A stretch of 50,159 bases of DNA from Mariniblastus sp. (GCA_023300235.1 JALZWN010000086.1:1-50159); one strand, 5' to 3'; positions 26,039 through 36,553 are shown, numbered from the stretch's first letter. The notes: generated by a model not told the origin, from the sequence alone. Numbers and translations are program-made.

Positions 26039-27082
26039 CTAGCTGCCTTTCTTAACCCAGTATGAGTTACGGTACTTCGATTGCAGCTCGCGTTTGGCTT
26101 CACCGGCTCGCTTGGGATTCTCTAAGTCCACGTATATTTTAGACAGCCGATACAACGCTTCTGCTGCTGGATCTTCCACGCTGCTAAAAAGCAGTTGAGT
26201 GTGTAAGTAAGCGTCACGAGCCTCTTTGAGGTTCCCCGATTTCTCATAGATCGCCCCCATCGCGTTATAAAGGTGAGCAAACAATTCCGCGTTATCGTCG
26301 CTTTCATTTTTGACGAGCTTATTGAGCTTTTCCAGGGCGGCAGCCCCACCGCTTGTGAGCCCTTCAATTCGAGCTTGTTCACATTGAGCGAGAAGCTTGA
26401 ATCGATCTGACTCGTCGCTGTTCGAACTTTGCTTCAAAATTGCATCAAAGTCAGCTTTCGCTTTCCCTGGCTGGCCGAGCACGGACATCATTCGTCCATG
26501 CAAAAACTGCCCACGCATCCGGTACTCTTCCCACTTCGCGACTCGAAGCTTCTCAAATTCTGACGCTGCCAGCTTTGGGTTCCCAATCGAATAGGCCAAG
26601 CGACCAAACTGCTCGGTCGCAGGATAGGTGTGAATACTATTAGGATACTTGGCCAAAAACCCTTTAACGGCTTTGCCTGCCACTTCCGGAGACACAGCTC
26701 CTTGCGTCAGCGATAGCCGAGCCGAACAAAACGCCTTCATGAACTCAATCTCTTGCAGCAGCAGCGGTTCATCAGGCACATTTTTCAGTTTCGCAAGTCC
26801 TGCCAAGCAGTTCGCATACTGGCCGTCGACCATTTCCTCTCGCATGCGATTAACGGCCGTCGGTTCTTTACCGACAGAAATTCGACTCACCTTGCTGGCC
26901 TCGAAATTTTTCCCATCGATGGTCACGCCTTCGGGCGTCATCTGAGTGATCTTGCCTTTGACACTGGACGTGCCACCACCAACTTTATTGACGTAGACCG
27001 CATCTTGGGCGATCGCTGGAATTGCCAAAAGAGCAAGGCAAAGCGTAAAGCAGACGATCAATGATTCTGAATATTTGTTCAT
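26039..27082 (-). CDS. Exported TPR-repeat protein
   Basis: This is a 347-residue protein with a clear signal peptide (LIVCFTLCLALLAIPAIAQ). A small beta domain follows (residues 28-75, with KGKITQMTPEGVTIDGKNFE). The rest is alpha-helical with tetratricopeptide-like helix pairs, clearest near the C-terminus: LFAHLYNAMGAIYEKSGNLKEARDAYLHTQ and AEALYRLSKIYVDLENPKRAGEA. Such repeats bind partner proteins. It is predicted to be periplasmic. Position between a giant TPR protein and ExbB suggests it is a periplasmic partner of the ExbBD motor. Confidence 0.8.
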   Translation of the reverse strand: MNKYSESLIVCFTLCLALLAIPAIAQDAVYVNKVGGGTSSVKGKITQMTPEGVTIDGKNFEASKVSRISVGKEPTAVNRMREEMVDGQYANCLAGLAKLKNVPDEPLLLQEIEFMKAFCSARLSLTQGAVSPEVAGKAVKGFLAKYPNSIHTYPATEQFGRLAYSIGNPKLAASEFEKLRVAKWEEYRMRGQFLHGRMMSVLGQPGKAKADFDAILKQSSNSDESDRFKLLAQCEQARIEGLTSGGAAALEKLNKLVKNESDDNAELFAHLYNAMGAIYEKSGNLKEARDAYLHTQLLFSSVEDPAAEALYRLSKIYVDLENPKRAGEAKRELQSKYRNSYWVKKGS

Positions 27083-27200
27083 GCTTGATTTAAAGAAGTT
27101 AAATTAATTTTAAAACACGACGTTATGAAAAGCAGTTCGACAAGAAGGCTCAGCCGGTGAGCAAAGTCACCCGAGTGAGCATGGGGCGTGCAAGTTCGAT

Positions 27201-30200
27201 TTAGCCACCAGTTTCAATCCTTTTTTCCAACCCATCGAATTTCTCCTTCCACATTTCCGAACCCAAGAAATCGGGGGAAGCCGTTCTCTCTTTTTCGATA
27301 CGCTTGAGAGCCGTCTTACTCGCGTCTTTCTTTTTCGCTTTGCCTTGTTCATAGATGGCTTCGGCGATTCCAAAAGCGGCCGTGTAATACTGTTCGCGAT
27401 ACTTCGCTTTATCGGCCTGCGTCAAACGCATCAGCTTGTTCCAGCCCCAGATCGCATTCGTTGCGCGTCCGTTAGCTCCCTCGTAACGCCCCGCGCCGTT
27501 AACGGCTTGAGCCAATTGAACCGACAACGCTCCCGACTTGCCCCACTGCTGAAGCGTCGATGCGGCATCGATTTGAATCGGCAGTGACTTGGATGTTTTC
27601 AAAATCTCAACGAAGTTCTTGACGGCCTGCTCGTACTGCCCTGCCCCGCGTTGAGCCAAAGCACTCTGCCGCTTAAGCTCAAGCTTCAATTGTGGTTCTT
27701 GCTTGTCTCCAGCAAACCCTAATCGTTCTGCATTGCTGAGCGCCTTTGATGCTTTGACGAACATCGGCTTGGATTGGTTTCCCGCGCCATCCTCTGAAAC
27801 CGCGGTCGCCATCGACATTAATGCGGATCCAACTTTCAATAACACTCGACCGTTCTTAGTCGAATTTCGTTCGATCGACGGCAAGAACTCACCGAGAGCC
27901 TTTGCCAATTGCAATCTTGTTTTCGGATCGTTCGTCGCATCAAACCGTTTCTTTAGTTCGACCGAGATCAAGTAATAGCTCGCGGTCAACTGTCGCTTGG
28001 CGGCTTCACTTCCACTTGCCTTTACTTCTTCTTCCATCAGCAAGATCAGGCCATTGCATTTCCCTAGCCATTGCTCCTGGTCATCGGCAATCGCGAGCAT
28101 TGCCAAGTAGGTCTTGATCGTCACACTGTAAGCATTGCGTTTGTAAGAAGCTGCTTTGGGACTGCCAAACACGCCGGGACTACGCGACTTAAGTACTGTG
28201 CCTGGCCCCAAGGGCGAGCCAAGCATTTGCAACGCTTGTTTTGTTTCGCCTTTGGCCAGCAGAGCATCGACCAAGTTCAATCCGGTCACCGCATCTGAAA
28301 AGCTGATTGCATCCGGCTTGGCAGTTTCTGCCCCGACCTTCAGAAACCGCAGTGCCTGATCAAGCTTTTTGTTCATCTGGTTGGTATTACTTCGGGCCTT
28401 CGGATCCCGAATATCGACTTGGTAGGCGCTCCAAAGCCGCTGGCCCATCATCGCTGACAGTATGGGCCGCTGAACGCTGTCGTCAGGCAAGCGACTCATC
28501 AGCTCAACCGCCTGAGGCATGTTGCCCGCACGAAGCTCGATTTGAATCAACTCGCTAATCGCACCACCGGACTCAGCCGACCCCGGCCAGCGTTTGGCGA
28601 CTTCCAATGCAGTATTTTTGAGCGATTGAAGCTCCGCGTCGTTGTCGTCTTTGGGAGCAGCGGCAAAGGCAACTGAGCGACTCTTCATCAGCAAACCGAC
28701 TGCCGACTTGGTGCCAGCATCGTTTGGGTGTTGCTTCAACAGGTACTGCCCGACGATCGAAACCTCCAGATGCCGACCAGTGACAAAATAGCAAAAGCAT
28801 TGATAGAAACGACACAAATTGACCTCGTCAACCGACGAGTCAGAATTGGCCAGCGCAATCGCGTTATTAAACACTGAAATCGTCTTGTCAGACTCGTCTC
28901 GCAACCGCTTCTCTAGTTCTGCGACCGTCGCAGCATCCGTTTGCTTGGGATCAGATTTTAATTCATTTCGTGCTTGAATAAGCTCACTATACAATAGCTC
29001 GATGTTTGACATCTCGTCGCTGCCAAGTTCAACCGCATCGGCAAACGATCCAATCTCTTTGGTTTCTTCCGACAAGTCAGCCGATTCGATCAGCGGCACA
29101 TTCCACTTCTCCAACAACTTCCTTGCGCGCTCGCGATGAGGGTTCTTGGTACGAGTCACGTCGCGTACCAACCGGCCCGCTTCTCGCAAGACCTTCTTTG
29201 ACTTGGCTGAATCCTCGCTTTTAATCTCTTGCGACTTCGTGTAATTCGCGATCCCCAGCTCCATGATGACTCGTAGCCACTGGGGGTCTCGCTTTTCAGC
29301 TCGCGAAAGATTTTCGACAACCGGTTCAAGCTGCGAGATAACTGACCGAGCAGGATAGGGTTTTGTTTTTTGCCAACTATCGCCCGCGGCCGCAAAGGCT
29401 TGTTTCTGCAGCGAATCAATCACACTAGATCGTTCACGCGACATGACTTGCCTAAAGAAATCCAGAGCTTCTTTGTGCTTCCCCAGTTGCTGGTAGCACA
29501 GTCCCGCCCTCAAAGTGGCTCGCACACCTGGGACGGTATTGGCGAATTTACTTTCGGTAACTTCCTTGTACTTCCCCGCCGCGGCCTTCAGCAATCCCCT
29601 TCGCTCAGGAGACCGCTCAGGAAACGTACTCGCCATCCGCTCAGCATTAAACGGTCGCTGCACGACCATCACGCTATAGATGCTGCGGATCTCTCGTTTA
29701 AGTTCAGCGGCCTCCGCGTCGCCTTTTTTCTCCTTGATTCCGCGCTTACTTTTTGGGTCCAGCAAAATCTTGCCAGCCGCCAAGGCACCTTCGGTGGATT
29801 CGAGCGACTCCTCCAAAAACCCTCGTGCCTGCTTCCTGATCTTGTCTCGCTCACCCTCGGTCAGCTGTTCCGCTTTGGCTTCTTTTAAGTAAACGTCAGC
29901 TCGCATGGAAAGTAAACGGCTACGAAACGAAAGCGTCCGTGCATTCTCAACTTGCGATTTATTGTTGGCAGCGTATTCTTTCAGAAGCCGCTGAGCGGTG
30001 TCGAGTTGAGCGTCGACTTGTTTGCGGTCTTTAAGCTGTGCAACTTGTTCAATTAAGACGGTGGCTTTCTCAAACTGAATACGTTTGCGATACTCGCCGG
30101 CAACGTTCGGATTGTTTTTGGCTTTTTCAAGGTACTCGATCGCGATGTCGTAGTAGCCTTTTTCGCGTAGCGCACTGACAAAACGAGCAGCAGGTTCGTC

Positions 30201-30338
30201 GGCGATCAACCCCTGAGCCCCAATCAAGCAGGTCACTAAACAAATCGCGACCGTTCGACATGTTTTAGATGCAAGTCCCATTGAGTCTCCAACTTTCCGC
30301 ATTGCATGAATCGTGTAACTGCCTAACTTGACAGTCAA
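27201..30338 (-). CDS. Giant exported helical-repeat (TPR-like) protein
   Basis: 1,045 residues from the first ATG-frame start. The inner Met at 30281 (MGLASKTCRTVAICLV) gives a classic signal peptide and is my preferred start; one at 30302 is also possible. The protein is almost entirely alpha-helical, with many TPR-like pairs (for example YYDIAIEYLEKAKNNPN and GLCYQQLGKHKEALDFFRQV). There is no membrane helix after the signal, so it should lie in the periplasm or on the outer membrane. It heads the run leading to TPR2, ExbB and two ExbD. A large repeat solenoid probably acts as a scaffold. No family name can be given. Confidence 0.8.
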   Translation of the reverse strand: MTVKLGSYTIHAMRKVGDSMGLASKTCRTVAICLVTCLIGAQGLIADEPAARFVSALREKGYYDIAIEYLEKAKNNPNVAGEYRKRIQFEKATVLIEQVAQLKDRKQVDAQLDTAQRLLKEYAANNKSQVENARTLSFRSRLLSMRADVYLKEAKAEQLTEGERDKIRKQARGFLEESLESTEGALAAGKILLDPKSKRGIKEKKGDAEAAELKREIRSIYSVMVVQRPFNAERMASTFPERSPERRGLLKAAAGKYKEVTESKFANTVPGVRATLRAGLCYQQLGKHKEALDFFRQVMSRERSSVIDSLQKQAFAAAGDSWQKTKPYPARSVISQLEPVVENLSRAEKRDPQWLRVIMELGIANYTKSQEIKSEDSAKSKKVLREAGRLVRDVTRTKNPHRERARKLLEKWNVPLIESADLSEETKEIGSFADAVELGSDEMSNIELLYSELIQARNELKSDPKQTDAATVAELEKRLRDESDKTISVFNNAIALANSDSSVDEVNLCRFYQCFCYFVTGRHLEVSIVGQYLLKQHPNDAGTKSAVGLLMKSRSVAFAAAPKDDNDAELQSLKNTALEVAKRWPGSAESGGAISELIQIELRAGNMPQAVELMSRLPDDSVQRPILSAMMGQRLWSAYQVDIRDPKARSNTNQMNKKLDQALRFLKVGAETAKPDAISFSDAVTGLNLVDALLAKGETKQALQMLGSPLGPGTVLKSRSPGVFGSPKAASYKRNAYSVTIKTYLAMLAIADDQEQWLGKCNGLILLMEEEVKASGSEAAKRQLTASYYLISVELKKRFDATNDPKTRLQLAKALGEFLPSIERNSTKNGRVLLKVGSALMSMATAVSEDGAGNQSKPMFVKASKALSNAERLGFAGDKQEPQLKLELKRQSALAQRGAGQYEQAVKNFVEILKTSKSLPIQIDAASTLQQWGKSGALSVQLAQAVNGAGRYEGANGRATNAIWGWNKLMRLTQADKAKYREQYYTAAFGIAEAIYEQGKAKKKDASKTALKRIEKERTASPDFLGSEMWKEKFDGLEKRIETGG

Positions 30339-30579
30339 ATTTGCTTCAAAAGCTTAATTCGATTGTAGCCCAGTTTTTTTATATCGACAATCATCTTACG
30401 GAGCTGCAACATACATTTTTCCCATTCGCGATGATTTGCAATGCCGCATAAAAAGATAGAATCAGCGCAGGCGAAAGATTTCCGATTCTGACTACTGTAC
30501 GGCCCACTGTTTGCTAACACCAGAAACGCCCCCCAAAGCTCTAAAGAATTCATCTAAAAACCTAGGCCCATCCGAACCG
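30339..30579. promoter_or_regulatory. Divergent control region between the TPR-ExbBD run and the membrane-protein pair
   Basis: The 240 bp between divergent starts must hold promoters for both directions. I cannot assign boxes with confidence. The divergent layout would allow joint control of the two gene sets. Confidence 0.4.
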
Positions 30580-32112
30580 ATGCCTGAAAAACCAACCAAC
30601 ACCAAACCGCAATCGACCTTTCAGCCCAAACCCTACAACAGCGGCTTGGTCCGAAAAATGCTCACGCTGACCGCAATGTTAGTCATGGTGCTGTACTCAA
30701 TGAAGGAAGCCGGCAAGCCGGAGAACTGGGCTTGGATGGGATTCGAGGCCCCTGCTGGTCCTCGCGAAGAAAATAACAATAGCGGCACGCCAAAAGTCGC
30801 AGCCAAAACTAACGCTAACAACACCAATGCCAACGCCAGCCCGAACAGCGATCGTGCTAACGCTGCCAGTGTCGCGGCCGATCCCACAAACAAATCCGCT
30901 CGCCCGTCACCAGCACCTCTCAACACCCCCGTCATCCGACTAGCACAAGCATCAGCCACGGCGCCTTTTTCGCAGGGGCACCAGCAAACCGAATTGCCAA
31001 CCGACTCGGGCAGGTTCTGGACTTCGTTTTTTGCAAACCTTAAAACGACCGAACAACTCGAATGGATGAGCTTACTGGAAGCCCTGAGCGGCAACCAACC
31101 GGCAACTCGCTCACCTGCAAGCCAGGCCCAAGCTAAGCTGATCGATCTTGCTGAAAAACGAAGAGACGCTTTCAGTAACAAAAGCCTCGACCAAATCGCG
31201 TCGCTACCTCAAGCCTCCGAAAAACGATCGCAAGTTTCGCAAAACTATTTCGAAGCCAATAAGCTTTGGCAAAATCAAATCTCGCCCGCCTTGGCAGCAT
31301 CGAAAGCCGCGGAAGACATCACGCTGCGGCAACAACAAGCCATGGCCAGCTTGCTTAGCCACCTAGACATCGATGCCCTGAATCTCGTCCAAGACAAGAC
31401 CGCTGTTGGGTGGACCGGTGACACCGTTGCCTGGAAACGTTGCTGGAACCGGATCCACCAATCCCAAATCGGCAAACCAGCTTACGTGACGCGGATCCAA
31501 CTGGCCGGCCAGCCACAAGAGTTTCGCGGCGACGCGATCACCGTAAACGGATTCGTCCGCAGCATCGAAACTCGCCGCGCGAATCCTGACAGCTCCATCG
31601 TTGGCCCAAATACTGGCGACGAAGAACAAAACTATTACATTCTCTGGGTTCAACCCGCCGACTCCGATGCAGGCCCGTACTGCGTTTACTGCTTGAACCC
31701 GCCCGAGCAACTACCTCACACTCAAGCGGAACTCAAAGACTACCAATGGCTAGCTAAGATCAGCGGTATCTTTTTCAAAAACCGCACGTATCAAGCGACC
31801 GACCGCGTGCGTTACAGCCCGTTGATTTTGGCAAACCGATTTGAAATGAAACCGCCGGTCACCGACCACCCGGCTTTAAAATGGAAACTCAGCCCCAAGC
31901 TAATGGCAGGCTTACTGGCGTTGATTCCGTTGGTGGCCGTTAGCGTCGTTTGGTATGCCGTCCGATCAACCGTTAACCGAAAACGCTTGCCCAGCAAAAA
32001 ATCGCAAGAAGAATTGAACATATTTTTAGGTGACTTAAAAGACAATCCCTCGATCAAAAACGACTTAGAACAGATCCAAGCGATCTCGGAGCACGAAGAT
32101 GACATCACTTAA
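30580..32112 (+). CDS. Two-helix membrane-anchored protein of unknown function
   Basis: From the ATG at 30580 (a TTG at 30511 would extend it) this is a 510-residue protein. A membrane helix near residues 27-43 (MLTLTAMLVMVLY) is followed by an Asn/Ala/Pro-rich linker (NANNTNANAS region). A long helical part comes next, then a beta domain with FRGDAITVNGFVRSIETRRA and ISGIFFKNRTYQA...YSPLILANRFE. A C-terminal helix (LMAGLLALIPLVAVSVVWYA) precedes a basic, then acidic cytosolic tail. Most of it should be periplasmic. The ATG of the next gene overlaps its stop by 14 bp. The beta domain recurs in that neighbour. No family recognised. Confidence 0.75.
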   Translation: MPEKPTNTKPQSTFQPKPYNSGLVRKMLTLTAMLVMVLYSMKEAGKPENWAWMGFEAPAGPREENNNSGTPKVAAKTNANNTNANASPNSDRANAASVAADPTNKSARPSPAPLNTPVIRLAQASATAPFSQGHQQTELPTDSGRFWTSFFANLKTTEQLEWMSLLEALSGNQPATRSPASQAQAKLIDLAEKRRDAFSNKSLDQIASLPQASEKRSQVSQNYFEANKLWQNQISPALAASKAAEDITLRQQQAMASLLSHLDIDALNLVQDKTAVGWTGDTVAWKRCWNRIHQSQIGKPAYVTRIQLAGQPQEFRGDAITVNGFVRSIETRRANPDSSIVGPNTGDEEQNYYILWVQPADSDAGPYCVYCLNPPEQLPHTQAELKDYQWLAKISGIFFKNRTYQATDRVRYSPLILANRFEMKPPVTDHPALKWKLSPKLMAGLLALIPLVAVSVVWYAVRSTVNRKRLPSKKSQEELNIFLGDLKDNPSIKNDLEQIQAISEHEDDIT

Positions 32113-33484
32113 TTTGCAAAACCTCCCCCGCATTGCCTACCGAAGCTGGGCGATGCTGACGGTTGTCGCATTCAACTTGCTCGCCATCGCAGCCACGCTC
32201 CCTGCATCCGCTATGCAAGTCCAAGACGACAGCGCGCGCGAGCTGTCGGGGATGTCGGCCAGCACGTCGTTCGACACCAAAGACGACTTGCCGCTGGACC
32301 CTCAAGCCAAAACGGCCGTCAGCATGCTGTACCGATTGCGTAAAGCATCGCCGACAACATTAGACCGCTTTGCTGCCTTTTCGAAAGACGTCAGCTTAAC
32401 CGACGCCCGTGACGAAACGGCCGACTTGCGTTTTTGGCTGTTTCGGTTTTCAGCAAACCTGACCAACGTCGAACCGGTCACGATCGCCGGCGCGCCGCAA
32501 ACCTCGGATTCCATCGGCAGACTCTACCGCTGCACCGCAGTGGCAACCGATCCAACCGGCACCCCCGTCCCCTGCACGATTCTCGTCCGCTCCATTCCCA
32601 GCCAACTGCCACTCGAAACCAAAATCGACACGCCCGTTCAAGTCACCGGATTGCTTTACTGCCGAGCGTTAATCGGCGACCAGCCGACGCTTGTGTTCAT
32701 CGCCGACCGCTTGGCATGGTTCCCTCAAACAGAATCTGTTGCCGGCAAGCAATTGGTCGCTTTAGCTTCGACCGGTTTCGATGTGTCGCAGTTGGATACC
32801 GTTAAGTCATGCAACGGCAAGCCCTTGGGCACCAAGGACGCCGATGCGTTTTACCAAATGCTGACCACCGTCGGCACCTCCGAAACTCGCCCACCAGCAG
32901 TCCCCATCAAAACCGTGATCGCCAAGTCAACCGAGAACATCGGCGCGCGAGTCGAACTGCTGGCTCGTTGCCGAGCTTGCACGCGGGTGGAAGTCACCGA
33001 TCCTGACAAGCGTGAGCGATTCGGCATCGATCACTTTTACCAATTGTTTCTGTTTCCCGATTTGAACCAAGCAATCGTGCTGACGGAGGAGACTGCCAAC
33101 GGGCCCGCCAAAGCGGTTTACAATCGCTTCCCGGTCACCATCTGCGCCACCGAACTTCCCCACGGCTTTTCTGTGGATAAAATCAAGGGCAACGCGATCT
33201 CAGTCGACGGTACTTTTTTTCGAATCTGGAAATACGATTCTGAAATCAATCGGCAGGCAAACACTTCGGGCACAATCAGCCCACTGATCATCACCCAAAA
33301 CATTGAAGTCGTCCAAACGTCTTCGTGGATCAAGCACTTGGTGACTTGGGTGTTCGGAGGCATCGCTGTTCTGATCGCGTTCATGTACGCCTACTTCCGC
33401 GTCTTCAATAAAAAACAAGCTCGTTCTTCAGAGTCGATTCTAGACAGCCTGCCGGACCAGATCGATGTCTCAGGTTTCGAATAG
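32099..33484 (+). CDS. Exported membrane-anchored protein sharing a domain with its upstream neighbour
   Basis: 461 residues, with a signal peptide or N-terminal anchor (AMLTVVAFNLLAIAATLPASAMQ), a long periplasmic part and a C-terminal helix (LVTWVFGGIAVLIAFMYAYFRV) before a short cytosolic tail. Two beta segments look like copies of one theme: VTGLLYCRALIGDQPTLVF followed by IADRLAWFP (about residues 182-210), and VDGTFFRIWKYDSE followed by SPLIITQNIEVV (about 370-405). The second matches GIFFKNRTYQ and SPLILANRFE in the upstream protein. The 14-bp gene overlap implies a shared complex. Function unknown. Confidence 0.75.
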   Translation: MTSLNLQNLPRIAYRSWAMLTVVAFNLLAIAATLPASAMQVQDDSARELSGMSASTSFDTKDDLPLDPQAKTAVSMLYRLRKASPTTLDRFAAFSKDVSLTDARDETADLRFWLFRFSANLTNVEPVTIAGAPQTSDSIGRLYRCTAVATDPTGTPVPCTILVRSIPSQLPLETKIDTPVQVTGLLYCRALIGDQPTLVFIADRLAWFPQTESVAGKQLVALASTGFDVSQLDTVKSCNGKPLGTKDADAFYQMLTTVGTSETRPPAVPIKTVIAKSTENIGARVELLARCRACTRVEVTDPDKRERFGIDHFYQLFLFPDLNQAIVLTEETANGPAKAVYNRFPVTICATELPHGFSVDKIKGNAISVDGTFFRIWKYDSEINRQANTSGTISPLIITQNIEVVQTSSWIKHLVTWVFGGIAVLIAFMYAYFRVFNKKQARSSESILDSLPDQIDVSGFE

Positions 33485-33684
33485 CGTTTGAGCGAAACTT
33501 CCGAACCGCTCTCACAACCTGCAAACTGCCAAGAAACCGATACAAACCACGCCATCAACAGTGATTAAGGCTTGAATAAAACCGCCGCCCGGTGGATATT
33601 TCCTGTTTGTATTTTTTGGCCGATTCCAGTTTGGTTTCCGCCAAGATGATTCCATTGATCAATTTGAATTCTCAAGGACACACT

Positions 33685-34662
<978 letters not shown>

Positions 34663-34688
34663 GCTTTAAACAGCCCATAAAAAAACCA

Positions 34689-34721
34689 AAGGCAGTCACG
34701 TTTTCGTGGCTGCCTTTTTTT
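34689..34721 (+). terminator. Rho-independent terminator after mdh
   Basis: GGCAGTCACG (34691-34700), TTTT loop, CGTGGCTGCC (34705-34714), one G-T pair, flanked by AAA and followed by seven T. It lies 30 bp after the stop. Confidence 0.9.
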
Positions 34722-34930
34722 GTGCTCTGTTTTGGTCGGCAAGCTTAACGGCCACGCGGAAGGCGTCGGCGACCATTGCCCTCGCTCGGCCCTAGTCACC
34801 CAAACGCAACTGACCGGCACAGAACCCAAGGGGGATTTTAAAACCACGCATGAACACTGATAAACACGAATTTCCTGCCGGAATACCAACGTTCACAATA
34901 CTTGCGTCAGGGCAAATCAGCTTTGAAGCT

Positions 34931-35226
34931 GGGTGCTCTGGAAGCCCGACGCGCTAGCGAGGAACCCATAGTCGCCTTTCACTCTGTGAAAGTAGCGATA
35001 CCTTCGGTGGACGCCCACAAAGCGGTTGGCTGCGAACAAACAGGCGACTTTTCTAGGCCGAAGTTTGTCCAAAGAACTGCACTGGAGTGCCTGGACGCGA
35101 GAGTCGTCGGGCGCACCTTAGCTTTGCAGAAATGCGGCCCTGCTTGTTCGCCCATGCAAACGCTTCCTTCACGGAGTGAAAGGCGACTATCGGGGTGCTC
35201 TGGTAGCCCGACGCGCTAGCGAGGAA
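34931..35226. repeat. 34-bp direct repeat, two copies
   Basis: The copies are 34931-34964 and 35193-35226. They differ at one base (GGAAGCC versus GGTAGCC) and both end in CGACGCGCTAGCGAGGAA, which contains the palindrome GCTAGC. The enclosed 228 bp also starts and ends with inverted TTTCAC repeats, so the whole unit resembles a small repeated cassette. Confidence 0.75.
34969..35190. repeat. Dispersed TTTCAC-GTGAAA hairpin repeat, two inverted copies
   Basis: 34969-35000 reads GTCGCCTTTCACTCTGTGAA and on to TAGCGATA. 35168-35190 reads TTCACGGAGTGAAAGGCGAC in the opposite sense. Further copies are at 42473-42502 (plus sense, GCCTTCCACTCCGTGAAAG) and, degraded, at 23751-23777. The core is self-complementary. 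It occurs only between genes. Confidence 0.65.
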
Positions 35227-35285
35227 GCTGTGGAAATCCTCGCTGACGGGCCCGTTGATTTAGCATGTTTTAGCGAAGACTAAAC

Positions 35286-35348
35286 AATGTGGAGATGGGC
35301 TTTCAGTCTGATTGCGCGCATGACAGGCTGGAAGCCCATCACCACATT
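35286..35348. repeat. Long imperfect inverted repeat
   Basis: The arms begin AATGTGGAGATGGGCTTTCA at 35286 and end CCCATCACCACATT at 35348, pairing over about 22 bp with a few mismatches around a loop of about 14 nt. It lies just downstream of the minus-strand gene at 35402, so it could also shape that transcript's 3' end. Confidence 0.6.
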
Positions 35349-35401
35349 TCCTCGCTGACGCGTCGGGCCACCAATTATAGCGACTTCCTAATTTGCAAAA
35401 C

Positions 35402-36553
35402 TCATTCATCCTGATGCTTGTGCCACAGCGCCTGCCCAAACCCCAGTAAGTCAGACGCACCCTGAAAATGCTCTAGCAACTTCTGTTTTTGCTTGGCCGT
35501 TTCCGCCAACTCATGTGCCTCCGGCGCGATCCCCATCGCAGGATACCTTCCCAGCAATTGCTCGGTCAACACATCGATCGCGTCGTCGTTCCGACCGACA
35601 CGAGCCAATAACTCGACATAAGTTTCAATCACCATGCCGCCGTACTGCTGCGCCCCATGTTGATCAATTTTCTTGCGAAAGTGATCAAGCCCGGCGTCGA
35701 CGTCCTGCCCCAGGATTGCCGAGTAATAAAACAAGTGATCGGGATAGACATCTTCAAATGGCACTTCGCCGGGGTACTTCAAATCATCGGCCAAGCTATC
35801 GCCAAACCGGGACAACTCACAAGCCCTTTGAATCAATTCTGGATCTTGAAGGATTCGCGAAATTCGCACCACCGAAGACAAGTGCGTTGCGTCGATCACG
35901 CACGCGGATTCTGGAGCCAATTTACCGCTTTCCAAAATCGAATTCAACGACGGCATCTCACCAGAAATCGGCTTCAATTCCGTGACCAAATTAATCAGGT
36001 TGCCAACCAGTTCATCGTACAGATGACACACCAACGTCGCTGCCATTTCGCGCTGAACATCCAGCGTCAGTCCGTGGGCAACTTGATCAAACGTCGTGAT
36101 CGCGTCGCAAGTGCCGTAGCGTTGCAACAGCAACTGAAACCCATACGCCGGCGCGGCCCCCTGGGAAACCGCGACCTCAATCACATCGTCCGAGTTCTGG
36201 TCGTCGACCTTCAGGCCTCGAATCAGTTTTTCGTTCAATTCACGATCACCGACTGGCTGCAAATAATTCCAACCGTGAGCCAAATCACCTTGCTTTAAAA
36301 ACAACGTCCCAACTTCACGACAGGCGGCGAGCAACCCGTCTTCTAATTGTCGTTGGTCGGCCTCACTCAGGCTATCGCGCGTTCGCGAATACAGAATCGG
36401 CAACCCCATGCCGTGCCGCACTCGCATTTTCAAAACCTCGAACAGTCGAGCGAAGTCTTTGTCGCGACGAACATGCTGTTCGAGAAAATCCAAGCCCGCT
36501 TCGACGCCCTTGTCGTCGGTGATTTGTTTTAACTGTTCGAAAGACGTGGTCAT
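35402..36553 (-). CDS. Cytosolic helical-repeat protein of unknown function
   Basis: From the ATG at 36553 this is a 383-residue protein; the frame is open to 36895 but the extra part is Arg/Trp-rich and unlike the rest. It has no signal or membrane helix. It is mostly alpha-helical with TPR-like spacing, for example GVEAGLDFLEQHVRRDKDFARLFEVLKMR at the start and VIETYVELLARVGRNDDAIDVLTEQLL near the end. Motifs such as ACVIDATHLSSVVRISRIL are conserved-looking but unfamiliar. It is divergent from the ABC ATPase gene, with 389 bp between them. No function can be given. Confidence 0.75.
   Translation of the reverse strand: MTTSFEQLKQITDDKGVEAGLDFLEQHVRRDKDFARLFEVLKMRVRHGMGLPILYSRTRDSLSEADQRQLEDGLLAACREVGTLFLKQGDLAHGWNYLQPVGDRELNEKLIRGLKVDDQNSDDVIEVAVSQGAAPAYGFQLLLQRYGTCDAITTFDQVAHGLTLDVQREMAATLVCHLYDELVGNLINLVTELKPISGEMPSLNSILESGKLAPESACVIDATHLSSVVRISRILQDPELIQRACELSRFGDSLADDLKYPGEVPFEDVYPDHLFYYSAILGQDVDAGLDHFRKKIDQHGAQQYGGMVIETYVELLARVGRNDDAIDVLTEQLLGRYPAMGIAPEAHELAETAKQKQKLLEHFQGASDLLGFGQALWHKHQDE

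Larger units (their letters stand above)
34663..35401. other. Repeat-rich gene-free region after mdh
   Basis: No gene is supported in 739 bp. After the terminator it is a mosaic of short repeats: an AACCAC-GAT-AACAC word (34842-34871), two copies of a 34-bp repeat, two oppositely oriented copies of the TTTCAC/GTGAAA repeat, and a long inverted repeat at 35286-35348. Confidence 0.6.

Noticed and set aside
30511-30579. TTG extension of the first membrane-anchored gene
   Set aside because: The ATG at 30580 gives a short basic N-terminus before the membrane helix; the extension adds only polar residues from a weaker start codon.
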